From: Gluconacetobacter asukensis
GTDB taxonomy: Bacteria > Pseudomonadota > Alphaproteobacteria > Acetobacterales > Acetobacteraceae
Assembly (NCBI RefSeq): GCF_014174375.1
Contig: NZ_JABEQE010000004.1
Location: forward strand, 1-64,000
DNA: 64,000 nucleotides
Reading direction: 5' to 3'
A program made the position numbers and the translations under genes. The notes beneath the pieces are model-generated. The model had not been told where the DNA came from, searched no databases, and saw only the letters and a list, made by a program, of their open reading frames with translations. Numbering within the stretch: position 1 is the first letter of the stretch; each line of letters starts with the position of its first letter. This document shows positions 1-8,283 of this stretch, piece after piece.

Positions 1-137
1 GCGCGGACAACAGACCCCCAATCCCCGCCAAGAAGAGATACAGAACGCATCTTTCTCTTGAATCATAAGTCGGACACTCAATTCAATCCATTACCTTCGC
101 GCCTATGGGGCAGCGCCCTCGCCTTGACCGACAATGA

Positions 138-1415
138 CTATCCCTCAGCCTTCATCACAATCGGCCGATCCACCAGCACAATCGACAGAATCCCCGCCAC
201 CACCAGCGCCACGGCGCACATATACCACGCGATATCGAACCGCCCGGTATAGGACACGATATAGCCCGTCATGATCGGGGCCAGCAGCCCCAGCGAATTG
301 CTGAAGGTCAGGGTCACCCCGGTCACGGCCCCGATCTTGCGCCCGTCTTCCACCAGATCGGTCAGCAACGCGGTATTGGCCCCGTTAGCGGCGATCAGGC
401 AGCAGAGCGAGACCGACAGCACCAGCAGGATCGGCCCCATGGTATGGAAATGCGGCAGCAGGCCGATGCTCGCGGCCCCGGTGACGCAGGCCGCCACGAT
501 AAACCGGCGGCGCGGCGGGTGCAGGTCGCGCCGGAAGACGATGCGCTCCGACACGCGTCCCACCACTATCGCCCCGGCAGCGGCGGCGAGGTAGCACAGC
601 GCGGTATGGGTGCCCGAGCCGGTCACGTCGATATGCAGCTCATGGATCAGATAGAGCGGCATCCACGACATGACGAGGAAGTTGAGGTAATTCTGCGTGC
701 ACTGCACGGCCAGGATGCCGAAGAACGAGCGCGAGCGGAACAGCGCCCGCACCTCGCCCAGCGAAATCGGGGTCTTCGGCTGCCGATGCACCCCCTCGCC
801 GGGATTGCGATAGATCAGCCACCACGCCACGGCCCACACCAGCCCGATCACGCCCAGCGCGATAAACTCAAGGCGCCAGCCGAACAGCGCGATCAGATAG
901 GCCCCCGCGATGGTGCCGCCCGCCAGCCCAAGCTGCATGCCGGTCAGCAGCACGGTCATCACCGATCCGCGCTCCTTCGGCAACGCCCAGTTCCGCACCA
1001 CCGTCGCCCCGACCCCGAAGGTCGGGGCTTCGCCCACGCCCAGCAGCACGCGCGTCATCAGGAATTGCGAGACATTCTGCACCATGCCGCCCAGCAGCAT
1101 CGCGCACGACCACAGCGCGACGGCCACACTGCCCACCAGCCGGGCGCCCACCATGTCCAGCACGATGGTGGACGGCAGGTTCAGCAGAAAATACGACCAG
1201 AGAAAGCTGGACGACACCCACCCCATCTGCACCGGCGTCAGCGAGAACTCCTTGCCCAGCGCCGGCAGGGCAATCGATAGCGCCGCCCGGTCGCCATAGC
1301 TGATGACGTACATCAGGAACACGAGGCCGAAGAACACATAGCGCGAGGCATGCGGCCCCCGCGCCGGCGCCGCGAGGGGGATCGGTGCAGGATGAGTGCT
1401 GGGGGCGGCGCTCAT
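138..1415 (-). CDS. MFS transporter, anion:cation symporter-like
   Basis: A 425-residue inner-membrane permease of the major facilitator superfamily. The first membrane segment is followed by the loop signature YGDRAALSIALPALGKEF (about residues 34-51), typical of the ACS (hexuronate/galactonate/tartrate/phthalate) branch, and about 12 hydrophobic segments follow. The start is the ATG at 1415: it overlaps the stop of the upstream DMT transporter by 4 bases (ATGA), and a longer frame reading back to 1691 has a low-complexity, out-of-family N terminus. It is the last gene of the leftward pxpB-pxpC-pxpA-DMT-MFS run, so an organic acid or lactam related to that pathway is a reasonable substrate guess; this is inference. 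The family call is firm, the substrate is not. Confidence 0.88.
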   Translation of the reverse strand: MSAAPSTHPAPIPLAAPARGPHASRYVFFGLVFLMYVISYGDRAALSIALPALGKEFSLTPVQMGWVSSSFLWSYFLLNLPSTIVLDMVGARLVGSVAVALWSCAMLLGGMVQNVSQFLMTRVLLGVGEAPTFGVGATVVRNWALPKERGSVMTVLLTGMQLGLAGGTIAGAYLIALFGWRLEFIALGVIGLVWAVAWWLIYRNPGEGVHRQPKTPISLGEVRALFRSRSFFGILAVQCTQNYLNFLVMSWMPLYLIHELHIDVTGSGTHTALCYLAAAAGAIVVGRVSERIVFRRDLHPPRRRFIVAACVTGAASIGLLPHFHTMGPILLVLSVSLCCLIAANGANTALLTDLVEDGRKIGAVTGVTLTFSNSLGLLAPIMTGYIVSYTGRFDIAWYMCAVALVVAGILSIVLVDRPIVMKAEG

Positions 1416-2332
1416 GACGGCGCTCCTTCGACAGGGGTTGAGGCCATGGCGGGTACGGGCGCTTTCGGCCGGTCGTGACGCAGCATCCACAGGCCCGATC
1501 CGACGATCAGCAGCCCGCCGGCCAGCATGGCCAGGCCGGGAACCTCCCCGAAACCAAGCCAGCCGATCATCGCCGCCCACAGCAGCCCGGAATAGGTGAA
1601 CGGCCCGATGGCCGAAACCTGGGCCGAGGCAAAGGCTTCGGTCTGCAACACCTGGGCAATGCCGGCAAAGGCCCCCACCGCGACCAGGCACAGCGCGTCA
1701 CCCATATGCGGCGTGGTCCAGATGAACGGCAGCGGGATGGACGTGGCCAGCGTCATCAGGATCGCCTGCCACAGGGCAATCGTGGTGCTGGATTCGGTGG
1801 CCGATAATTGCCGGATCTGCATGGTCGTCAGGGCGCCCACCGCACCCTGCGCCAGCGCCACCAGATAGGCCCAGCCGGCAACCGCCCCCACCACGCCCGC
1901 CTGGGGCGCATTCCGCCCCATGGCCACGACCACGACGCCGCAGAAACCGAGGAACACCGCAATCCAGCGATGGCGCGACGGCCGCTCATGCAGCAGCGGA
2001 ATCGACAGCAGCACCAGAAACAGCGGCTGGGTGTAGGACAGCACCTGCTGCTCGGCCAAAGGCAGCCGCGTCACCGTGACCACGATCATGATCATGCTGA
2101 TCAGCCCGACGACCGAGCGCGTCAGGTGCCCGCCGAAATGCTGCGTCTTCAGCGTCATCTTCGTGCGCGCCGCAATCATCATCACGAACGGCAGCGAAAA
2201 CAGATTGCGGAAGAAGATGATCTCCAGCACCGGCAGGCGCGGCCCCGTCACCTTCTGCAAACCATTCACCATGGCCGTGAACAGCATGGCCGAGGCCAGC
2301 AGCAGGGCCCCGCGCTTCAAATCATGCCTCAT
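1412..2332 (-). CDS. EamA/DMT-family transporter
   Basis: About 306 residues with ten hydrophobic segments in two EamA-type repeats, as in drug/metabolite transporters of the inner membrane. The start is placed at the ATG at 2332 (MRHDLKRG), giving the positive N-terminal edge before helix 1; an upstream ATG at 2359 would add nine residues of unconvincing sequence. The stop shares ATGA with the MFS gene start, and pxpA ends about 107 bases upstream, so it probably belongs to the same leftward transcript. Its role may be export or uptake of the metabolite handled by the Pxp proteins. Substrate is unknown. Confidence 0.85.
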   Translation of the reverse strand: MRHDLKRGALLLASAMLFTAMVNGLQKVTGPRLPVLEIIFFRNLFSLPFVMMIAARTKMTLKTQHFGGHLTRSVVGLISMIMIVVTVTRLPLAEQQVLSYTQPLFLVLLSIPLLHERPSRHRWIAVFLGFCGVVVVAMGRNAPQAGVVGAVAGWAYLVALAQGAVGALTTMQIRQLSATESSTTIALWQAILMTLATSIPLPFIWTTPHMGDALCLVAVGAFAGIAQVLQTEAFASAQVSAIGPFTYSGLLWAAMIGWLGFGEVPGLAMLAGGLLIVGSGLWMLRHDRPKAPVPAMASTPVEGAPS

Positions 2333-2438
2333 GGCGCCATCCACCCGACACGACTCCATACCGCCACCGCAATGACTGGCGCACTCTCTCCGGGCAGGAT
2401 GGGGCGGTCGGACAAATGGGAAATTCCTGTAGCTGGGG

Positions 2439-3206
2439 TCAGTCGGTCAGAAGGTGCGCGGGCGTCAGTTCGGCACCCGTCGCCTCGATTTCCGCGCGGA
2501 CGGCCCGCGCCAGGTCCAGCGATCCGGGCGTGTCGCTATGCACCAGGATCGAACGCGCCTTCACCGGCAGCCGGCCGCCATCGATGGTCCGCACCGACCC
2601 GTCTTCCAGAAACTGGCGCACCCGCGCCCGCACCGCCGCCAGGTCATGGATCACCGCACCGGGCTGGCCACGTGGCACCAGCGCGCCCTCGGCGGTATAG
2701 GCCCGGTCGGCCAGAAACAGCGTCAGCGTCCGCAGGCCCGCTTTTTCCGCCGCGCGTTCGGTCGGCTGTCCAGGCATGCAAAAGACGGTCAATTCGCGGT
2801 CCAGCGCGGCGATCACACGCGCCAGCCGCAGGGCGCGCCCGTCATCCGCATTGGCCATGGTGCCGAAGGCGGCATGGTAGCTCACATGCGTCACCCGGTG
2901 CCCATGCCGCGCCGCAATCCCCTGCAACGCGCCGATCTGGCAGGCCAGCATCGCTTCCATCTCGGTGTCGGACACCGCCATCGGCCGCCGCCCGAACCCG
3001 ATCAGGTCCGGCAGGCCCGGATGCGCGCCAATGCCCACCAGCCGCGCCTTCGCGGCCTGCACCGTAAGGTCCATGATGGCATAATCGCCGGCATGGAACC
3101 CGCAGGCGATGTTGGCCGAGGAGATGATTTCCATCAGCCCGTCATCGTCGGCGATGCTCCAGCGGCCGAACCCTTCGCCCATGTCCGAATTCAGATCGAT
3201 CTTCAT
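2439..3206 (-). CDS. pxpA: 5-oxoprolinase subunit PxpA (LamB/YcsF family)
   Basis: About 255 residues of the LamB/YcsF family, whose characterised member PxpA works with PxpB and PxpC to open 5-oxoproline to glutamate using ATP. The family N terminus (M)KIDLNSDMGEGFG is intact, followed by ANIACGFHAGD (about residues 34-44) and GAHPGLPDLIGFGRR (about 65-79). Two ATGs lie in tandem at 3209 and 3206. A GGAG element in the end of pxpC is spaced best for the second, which also gives the family N terminus, while the first overlaps the pxpC stop as ATGA. It is third in the pxpB-pxpC-pxpA run. With biotin carboxylase genes divergent next door, the true substrate may differ from free 5-oxoproline. 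Confidence 0.9.
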   Translation of the reverse strand: MKIDLNSDMGEGFGRWSIADDDGLMEIISSANIACGFHAGDYAIMDLTVQAAKARLVGIGAHPGLPDLIGFGRRPMAVSDTEMEAMLACQIGALQGIAARHGHRVTHVSYHAAFGTMANADDGRALRLARVIAALDRELTVFCMPGQPTERAAEKAGLRTLTLFLADRAYTAEGALVPRGQPGAVIHDLAAVRARVRQFLEDGSVRTIDGGRLPVKARSILVHSDTPGSLDLARAVRAEIEATGAELTPAHLLTD

Positions 3207-4207
3207 CATTTGGCTCCGGCTGCGCGGGGCGCCCGTCGCCGGGCAGAGCCGCCATACAGGGCGACCATCATGCGCAAATCATCGAGATACGCGGCAATCG
3301 GCCGCATGGCGGCCACACCCTCCGCATGGTCGCACGGCGCAAAGCGGATGCGCCTGCCGATGCGGGCCTGGGCCAGGCGCCACAGATCGGCTTCGATCAC
3401 GGTGGCAATCCGCGGATAGCCGCCGGCCGTGTTGGCATCCGCCATCTGCACGATGGGCGTCCCGGCCGGCGGCACCTGCACAATGCCGGGCACGATCCCG
3501 TAGGACCGCAGCTCGACCGGCTGATGCAGGCTCAACGCTTCACCCTTCAGCCGATACCCCACCCGGTCGCTCTGCGGCGTGATCTGCCATTCCGTGGCCC
3601 AGAACCGCTCGCGCGACGCCTCGGTGAACAGATGGAAATCGGTGGCCGGAATGGCACGCAGCGTCACCACGCCGTCATCCCCGTCACAAGGCCGGCGCAG
3701 CACGACCGAAGGCGGCACCGCCCCATAGCCGCCTGCCACCGGGCCACCCACCACCGGCAGACTGTCCCCGGCCTCCAGCGGCCGGCCCGACAGCCCGCCG
3801 AATCCCCCGCGCAACTGCGTGCTGCGCGAGCCCAGCACCACCGGCACATCCACCCCGCCCGACACGCAGACATAGCCACGCGCACCCCGGCGCGGGGGCG
3901 ATACCGTCAGCACCTGCCCGGCCGCCGCATGCGCCACGGCCCAGGGCAGGAGAGGGTGCCCGTCCAGGTCCAGCACGGCATCCACACCCGTAACGGCAAA
4001 GCTGCATGCATTCTCGAACCGGATGACGAACGGATAGGTCTGCAACTCGATACCGGCCGCATCCGAGGCATTGCCCAGCAGGATATTGCCGATTTCCAGC
4101 GCCAGAGGATCCATGGCGCCGGACGTGCCCACGCCCAACTGGCGATAGCCCGGCCGGCCCAGATCCTGCACCGTGTTCAGGGCGGAGGTTTCCAGAATCG
4201 TAATCAC
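3206..4207 (-). CDS. pxpC: 5-oxoprolinase subunit PxpC / biotin-dependent carboxyltransferase AHS2 family
   Basis: A 333-residue protein of the KipA/AHS2 family. The N terminus (ILETSALNTVQDLGRPGYR, then GVGTSGAMDPLALEIGN) is the conserved start of this family, and the C-terminal third carries the SDRVGYRLKG and ANTAGGYPRIATV motifs. The same fold forms half of the carboxyltransferase part of urea carboxylase/urea amidolyase. Both ends overlap neighbours by an ATGA (pxpB upstream, pxpA downstream), implying coupled translation and a stoichiometric PxpB-PxpC complex in the cytoplasm. Either a 5-oxoprolinase subunit or the transferase of a split biotin enzyme fits; the neighbouring accB/accC-like genes favour considering the second. 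Confidence 0.9.
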   Translation of the reverse strand: MITILETSALNTVQDLGRPGYRQLGVGTSGAMDPLALEIGNILLGNASDAAGIELQTYPFVIRFENACSFAVTGVDAVLDLDGHPLLPWAVAHAAAGQVLTVSPPRRGARGYVCVSGGVDVPVVLGSRSTQLRGGFGGLSGRPLEAGDSLPVVGGPVAGGYGAVPPSVVLRRPCDGDDGVVTLRAIPATDFHLFTEASRERFWATEWQITPQSDRVGYRLKGEALSLHQPVELRSYGIVPGIVQVPPAGTPIVQMADANTAGGYPRIATVIEADLWRLAQARIGRRIRFAPCDHAEGVAAMRPIAAYLDDLRMMVALYGGSARRRAPRAAGAK

Positions 4208-4899
4208 AGCTCAACGCTTTCCGGATAGAAGCGGATACGGTCCCCGATCGCGAACAGGGCAGGCGGCTCCCGGTGCGGATCGAACAGCGCGATTTCCGCA
4301 AAGCCGATCGAATTCCACCCGTTCGGCCCGGTCAGGGCGGAAATCCCGGCCTGCATGCCGCCGATCGTCACCGTGCCCGCCAGCATCTTCAGCGACGGCA
4401 CCGATTTCCGGGGGGTCGCAATGCGCGGGTCCAGCCCGTGCAGATAGCCAAATCCGGGCGCACTGCCCAACGCGCAGACCGTGTATTCGCCCGCCTGATG
4501 AATGGAAATCACCTCGGCCGGCGACAGGCCGGTATGGGCGGCGACATGGGCCAGATCCTCGCCCAGCGCCCCGCCATAGCGCACGCCAACCTCGAACAGC
4601 CGCCCCGCAATATGCCGCTCGGGCAGCGTCTCCCAGGCATGGCGCAGCCAGTCGGCCACGATGGCGGGCCGTTCCGGCGGCACGGAAAAGACCAGCATCA
4701 GGTTGGTCACACCGGGGATCAGTTCCTGAACGTCGCTGCGCGCACCGGCTTCTTCCATCAGTGCCCAGATCCGCCGCTGCTGCGCCAGGGTAAACTCCCC
4801 CGGCGCTTCGAACAGCATCGCCCGGGTGCCGATCATGCTGATCACGGGCCTGTCCCCTGCGGGGGGCGTCCGGGCGGCAACGGGGGCCGGATTGTGCAT
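4204..4899 (-). CDS. pxpB: 5-oxoprolinase subunit PxpB (KipI/AHS1 family)
   Basis: About 231 residues of the KipI/AHS1 family. Visible motifs are the N-terminal strand FEAPGEFTLAQQRRIWAL, the central EVGVRYGG..GEDLAHVAAHTGLSPAEVI block, and APGFGYLHGLDPRIATPRK followed by AGTVTIGGMQAGI. These match the AHS1 half of urea-carboxylase carboxyltransferases. I place the start at the ATG at 4899 (MHNPAPV), which follows AAGGTG about 12 bases upstream; a GTG nine bases further on the 5' side and a frame to 4944 are alternatives, since the first 20 residues are not conserved. It is the first gene of the leftward operon, and the divergent rightward operon starts about 360 bases away. Confidence 0.88.
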   Translation of the reverse strand: MHNPAPVAARTPPAGDRPVISMIGTRAMLFEAPGEFTLAQQRRIWALMEEAGARSDVQELIPGVTNLMLVFSVPPERPAIVADWLRHAWETLPERHIAGRLFEVGVRYGGALGEDLAHVAAHTGLSPAEVISIHQAGEYTVCALGSAPGFGYLHGLDPRIATPRKSVPSLKMLAGTVTIGGMQAGISALTGPNGWNSIGFAEIALFDPHREPPALFAIGDRIRFYPESVEL

Positions 4900-4974
4900 C
4901 GTGTCGCTGTTCACCTTATGCCGTCTCCAGCCCGATATGCACACATGCGCAAAAGCGCGGAGGGTCCGATTCTA

Positions 4975-5128
4975 AAACCGATATCGCAACGATATGGGGT
5001 CCGATCGTCCTTCCGATACCCAAACGTATGGCGATTCACGGACCGCTCGCCAGACCGAATTTCGCTGTGATGTCATCGGATAATCTTATGGCTCCGGCCC
5101 CGGTGCCCTTCCATCGCATTATCTTATG
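4975..5128. promoter_or_regulatory. divergent promoter region with palindrome and direct repeats
   Basis: The 357-base gap between pxpB and the SDR gene has no ORF and is AT-richer than its surroundings. It contains a perfect inverted repeat ATATCG-CAA-CGATAT (4981-4995) and two near-identical 16-mers, ATCGGATAATCTTATG (5075-5090) and ATCGCATTATCTTATG (5113-5128), matching at 14 of 16 positions with a 38-base period. These are plausible operators for one regulator acting on both operons. No regulator gene lies in the cluster, so the protein is unknown. Confidence 0.45.
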
Positions 5129-5256
5129 ACGCGAGAACGAACGGCTCTTGGCGCTCCGGTCGTTACGATACTAGCATCAAAAAACACCATGCCCGGACGA
5201 CGCGCCACGACCCGCGCCGCGCGGCCATTTTTCCTTGCAGGATCAGGATTCAGCCA

Positions 5257-6012
5257 ATGAGCACCCAGCCCTATAACACTGCTCTCGTCACCGGCGCCTC
5301 GTCTGGTATCGGTGCGGCGATCGTGGGGCGGCTGCAACAGGCCGGCATCACGGTCCACGCGGTCGCCCGCGACAAGGAACGCCTGGCCAAACTGGCGGAC
5401 GAAACCGGCTGCGTCCCCCACGCCCTCAGCGTCGCCGACCATGCCGCGATCGCAGCCCTCGCCGAAGAGATCGAGATCGATGTCCTGGTCAATAATGCCG
5501 GCCAGTCCCGCACCGGCAACATCACCAACACGACGCCGGACGATATCGACGCGCTGGTCGACGTCAATCTGCGCGCGGTCCTGCACCTGACCAACCTGGT
5601 CGTCCCCGGCATGATCCGGCGCGACCGGGGGCATATCGTCAATATCAGCTCCATCGCCGGCCATTACGCCTTCGCCGGCGGCAACACGGTCTATCACGCG
5701 ACCAAGGCCGGCGTGCATTCCCTGTCGCAGCAATTGCGGTGCGACCTCTACGGCTCGCATATCCGCGTCACCGAAATCTCTCCGGCCCGCGTGGAAACCG
5801 AAGTCTTCGGCCGGCTGATCGGCGACATGGCAGAAGCCAAGCGCCGCTTCTTCGACGAATATGACTCCCTGCTGCCGGTCGATATCGCCAATTCCGTCGC
5901 CTTCGCCGTCCTGGCCCCGCCGCGGATGAATGTCAGCTTCATGGAAGTGCTGCCGACCATGCAGGTGGTGGGCGGTCTGAACTTCGCGAAGAAAAAGCCC
6001 GACGCGGCGTAA
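5257..6012 (+). CDS. SDR-family NAD(P)-dependent oxidoreductase (YdfG-like)
   Basis: A 251-residue classical short-chain dehydrogenase. Cofactor motif TGASSGIG is at residues 12-19, NNAG at 79-82, catalytic serine around 131-132 and the YHATK active site with Tyr146 and Lys150. The stretch around ISPARVETEVFG and the C-terminal layout resemble the YdfG/3-hydroxy-acid (serine) dehydrogenase branch. The start follows a GCAGGATC leader. It is the first gene of the rightward operon; the biotin carrier gene begins five bases after its stop. Context suggests it oxidises or reduces a hydroxy or keto acid linked to the Pxp/biotin enzymes, which is inference. Confidence 0.88.
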   Translation: MSTQPYNTALVTGASSGIGAAIVGRLQQAGITVHAVARDKERLAKLADETGCVPHALSVADHAAIAALAEEIEIDVLVNNAGQSRTGNITNTTPDDIDALVDVNLRAVLHLTNLVVPGMIRRDRGHIVNISSIAGHYAFAGGNTVYHATKAGVHSLSQQLRCDLYGSHIRVTEISPARVETEVFGRLIGDMAEAKRRFFDEYDSLLPVDIANSVAFAVLAPPRMNVSFMEVLPTMQVVGGLNFAKKKPDAA

Positions 6013-6017
6013 CGCCA

Positions 6018-6461
6018 GTGGACATCCAGCAGCTCAAACGCCTGATCGACCTGCTTGCCCGCTCCCCGATCCAGGAACTGGCGATCGAGGAAGGCGGCCA
6101 GTCCATCCGGCTGACCCGCCAGCCGGCCGGCGCCATCATCCCGGCCCCGGCGCCGCTGCTGGCGGCACCGCAGGCACCCGCCGCGCCGCCCCCGGCTCCG
6201 TCGTCCCCGGCTCCGGCGGCCGAGGCACCGCGCATCATCACGGCCCCCACCTACGGCGTCTTCCATCTCTCCCCGTCACCGGGCACCCCGCCTTACGTGA
6301 CGGTGGGGCAGGCGGTCCAGGCGGGCCAGCAGGTAGGACTTGTGGAAGCGATGAAGGTCTTCAACGCCGTCAAGGCGACCCTCTCGGGTCAGGTCGCGGA
6401 GATCCTGGTCGAAGACGGTGCGGAAGTCGAGGCAGGCCAGCCCCTGTTCCGCCTGTCATGA
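6018..6461 (+). CDS. biotin carboxyl carrier protein (AccB-like), biotinylatable
   Basis: A 147-residue carrier starting with GTG. It has the three-part build of AccB: an N-terminal helical region (MDIQQLKRLIDLLARS), a Pro/Ala linker (about residues 35-72), and a biotinyl domain ending VGLVEAMKVFNAVKA, where Lys113 in EAMK is the biotinylation site. The linker and domain are the usual size. It overlaps the biotin carboxylase gene by four bases (ATGA). Because the adjacent genes supply AHS1/AHS2 carboxyltransferase homologues instead of AccA/AccD, it probably serves a dedicated carboxylase and not fatty-acid synthesis, though a role as a second ACC carrier cannot be excluded. Confidence 0.9.
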   Translation: MDIQQLKRLIDLLARSPIQELAIEEGGQSIRLTRQPAGAIIPAPAPLLAAPQAPAAPPPAPSSPAPAAEAPRIITAPTYGVFHLSPSPGTPPYVTVGQAVQAGQQVGLVEAMKVFNAVKATLSGQVAEILVEDGAEVEAGQPLFRLS

Positions 6462-7825
6462 GCGCGCCGCGCCGTTTCAACAGGGTGCTGATCGCCAATC
6501 GCGGCGAAATCGCCCTGCGCATCCAGCGCGCCTGCCGCGCCCTCGGGCTGGAGACGGTCGCCGTCCATTCCGAGGCCGACGCCGAAAGCCGCCATGTGCG
6601 CCAGGCCGATATCGCGCTGTGCATCGGCCCGGCCCCGGCGGCCCGCTCCTATCTCGATGCCGATGCCCTGCTGCTGGCCGCCCGCGCGACCGGCGCCTCG
6701 GCCATCCATCCGGGCTACGGTTTCCTGTCGGAAAACGCCGATTTCGCCGACGCGGTGGAAGCCGCCGGCCTCACCTTCATCGGCCCCACCGGCGCCTCCA
6801 TCCGCATGATGGGCGACAAGATCACGGCCAAGCGCGCCATGCGCGACGCCGGCGTGCCCTGCGTGCCCGGCTCCGACGGCCCCCTGCCGGCCGAGATGGA
6901 CGCCGTCCACGCCCTGGCGGCCCAGATCGGCTTCCCGGTCATCGTCAAGGCCTCGGGCGGCGGCGGCGGTCGCGGCATGCGCGTGGTCTGGAACGCCGAG
7001 GAACTGGGCGAAGCCGTCACCCTGACGGCCAAGGAAGCCCAGCAGGCGTTCGGCAACCCCACCCTCTATCTCGAACGCTTCATGCAGAAGCCCCGCCATA
7101 TCGAAATCCAGGTCCTGTGCGACACGCACGGCACGGCATTGTGGCTGGGTGCCCGCGACTGCTCGCTGCAACGGCGCCACCAGAAGGTGCTGGAAGAGGC
7201 CCCGGCCCCGGGCATCCCCCCCGACATCATCGCCGAAATCGGCGAACGCTGTGCCGAGGCCTGCCGCCGCATCTTCTATCGCGGCGCCGGCACGTTCGAA
7301 TTCCTCTACGAGGACGGCATCTTCGCCTTCATCGAGATGAACACCCGCGTGCAGGTGGAACACCCGATCACCGAGGCCACGACCGGCATCGACATCGTCG
7401 CCGCCCAGCTCCAGATCGCCCAGGGCGAGAAACTGGCCATCCGCCAGCAGGACGTCGCCACCCACGGCCACGCCATCGAATGCCGGATCAATGCGGAAGA
7501 CCCGCTCTCCTTCATGCCGTCCCCCGGCCGCATCACGCGCTGGGACCTGCCGGGCGGCCCGGGCGTCCGCATCGATACGCATGTCACGGCCGGCTATACC
7601 GTCCAGCCCTATTATGACTCCCTGATCGGCAAAATCATCGCCCACGGCACCACCCGGCAGGAAGCCATCGCCCGCCTGCGCGTGGCGCTGGCCGAAATGC
7701 AGGTGGAGGGGGTATCGACCAATATCCCCCTGCATCGCGACGTGCTGGCCGACCCGCATTTCCAGGAAGGCGGCGTCGATATCCATTATCTCGAACGATG
7801 GCTGGCAGACAGGACGACGCCATGA
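6458..7825 (+). CDS. biotin carboxylase (AccC-like)
   Basis: A 455-residue ATP-grasp biotin carboxylase, normal family length. It shows the N-terminal LIANRGEIALRI motif (about residues 11-22), HPGYGFLSENADF, the glycine-rich ATP loop GGGGGRGM (about 166-173), and the catalytic EMNTRVQVEHPITE near residue 291. It catalyses ATP- and bicarbonate-dependent carboxylation of biotin on a carrier protein. It is flanked by two carrier genes, overlapping each by four bases, so all three are translationally coupled. Specificity for the neighbouring Pxp-type carboxyltransferase is inferred from location only. Confidence 0.93.
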   Translation: MSAPRRFNRVLIANRGEIALRIQRACRALGLETVAVHSEADAESRHVRQADIALCIGPAPAARSYLDADALLLAARATGASAIHPGYGFLSENADFADAVEAAGLTFIGPTGASIRMMGDKITAKRAMRDAGVPCVPGSDGPLPAEMDAVHALAAQIGFPVIVKASGGGGGRGMRVVWNAEELGEAVTLTAKEAQQAFGNPTLYLERFMQKPRHIEIQVLCDTHGTALWLGARDCSLQRRHQKVLEEAPAPGIPPDIIAEIGERCAEACRRIFYRGAGTFEFLYEDGIFAFIEMNTRVQVEHPITEATTGIDIVAAQLQIAQGEKLAIRQQDVATHGHAIECRINAEDPLSFMPSPGRITRWDLPGGPGVRIDTHVTAGYTVQPYYDSLIGKIIAHGTTRQEAIARLRVALAEMQVEGVSTNIPLHRDVLADPHFQEGGVDIHYLERWLADRTTP

Positions 7826-8268
7826 CCGCAACGCCGCCCCTGCTCCCCGACCTCTCGACCCTCCCGAACGTGGAGGAAATCGGCCAGATCACCACCTGGC
7901 TGGCCGAAGCCGGCCTCGCCGCGATGGAACTTGCCAACGGCGCCGGCGGAAAACTGCGCATCGCCGTAGCACCCGCCCCGGCCCAGGTCGCCACACCCCA
8001 ACCGGCGGCCCCCATCGCCACCGCGCCCGAAACCGTCACCGCCACGGCCCCCTTCTTCGGCCGCCTGGCCCTGCACCACCCGCTCCGGCAGGACCCCTTC
8101 GCCCCGGTCGGGTCCACCGTGTGCAAGGGCGACACCATCGCCCTGCTGACCATCGACAGTCTCCAGCTTCCCGTCACCGCGCCGGCCGACGGCACGGTGG
8201 TGGAGATCCTGGCGCAGGAAGACGCATTGATCGGGTACGGCGCCCCCATCCTCACGATCGGGGCCTGA
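7822..8268 (+). CDS. biotinyl-domain protein lacking the biotinylation lysine
   Basis: A 148-residue protein with the same build as the carrier two genes upstream: a helical N terminus, a Pro/Ala linker (about 50-75) and a biotinyl/lipoyl-type domain to the C terminus (GTVVEILAQEDALIGYGAPILTIG). Aligned without gaps on GQVAEIL/GTVVEIL, the canonical EAMK falls on TIDS (residues 110-113), so the acceptor lysine is replaced by serine and no lysine occurs nearby. It cannot be biotinylated in the usual way. The ATG at 7822 overlaps the biotin carboxylase stop. It may be a structural or regulatory subunit that docks the complex. Function is not known to me. Confidence 0.82.
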   Translation: MTATPPLLPDLSTLPNVEEIGQITTWLAEAGLAAMELANGAGGKLRIAVAPAPAQVATPQPAAPIATAPETVTATAPFFGRLALHHPLRQDPFAPVGSTVCKGDTIALLTIDSLQLPVTAPADGTVVEILAQEDALIGYGAPILTIGA

Positions 8269-8283
8269 CCCTCTTCGGTCTTT

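Noticed and set aside
58-1299. Long plus-strand frames across the MFS transporter
   Set aside because: They are Arg/His/Pro-rich shadows of the minus-strand gene with no SD or family motif, as expected in GC-rich DNA.
6389-7831. A 480-codon minus-strand frame over the biotin carboxylase
   Set aside because: Shadow frame; it has superficially regular Asp/Gly-rich sequence but no SD and overlaps a fully conserved gene.
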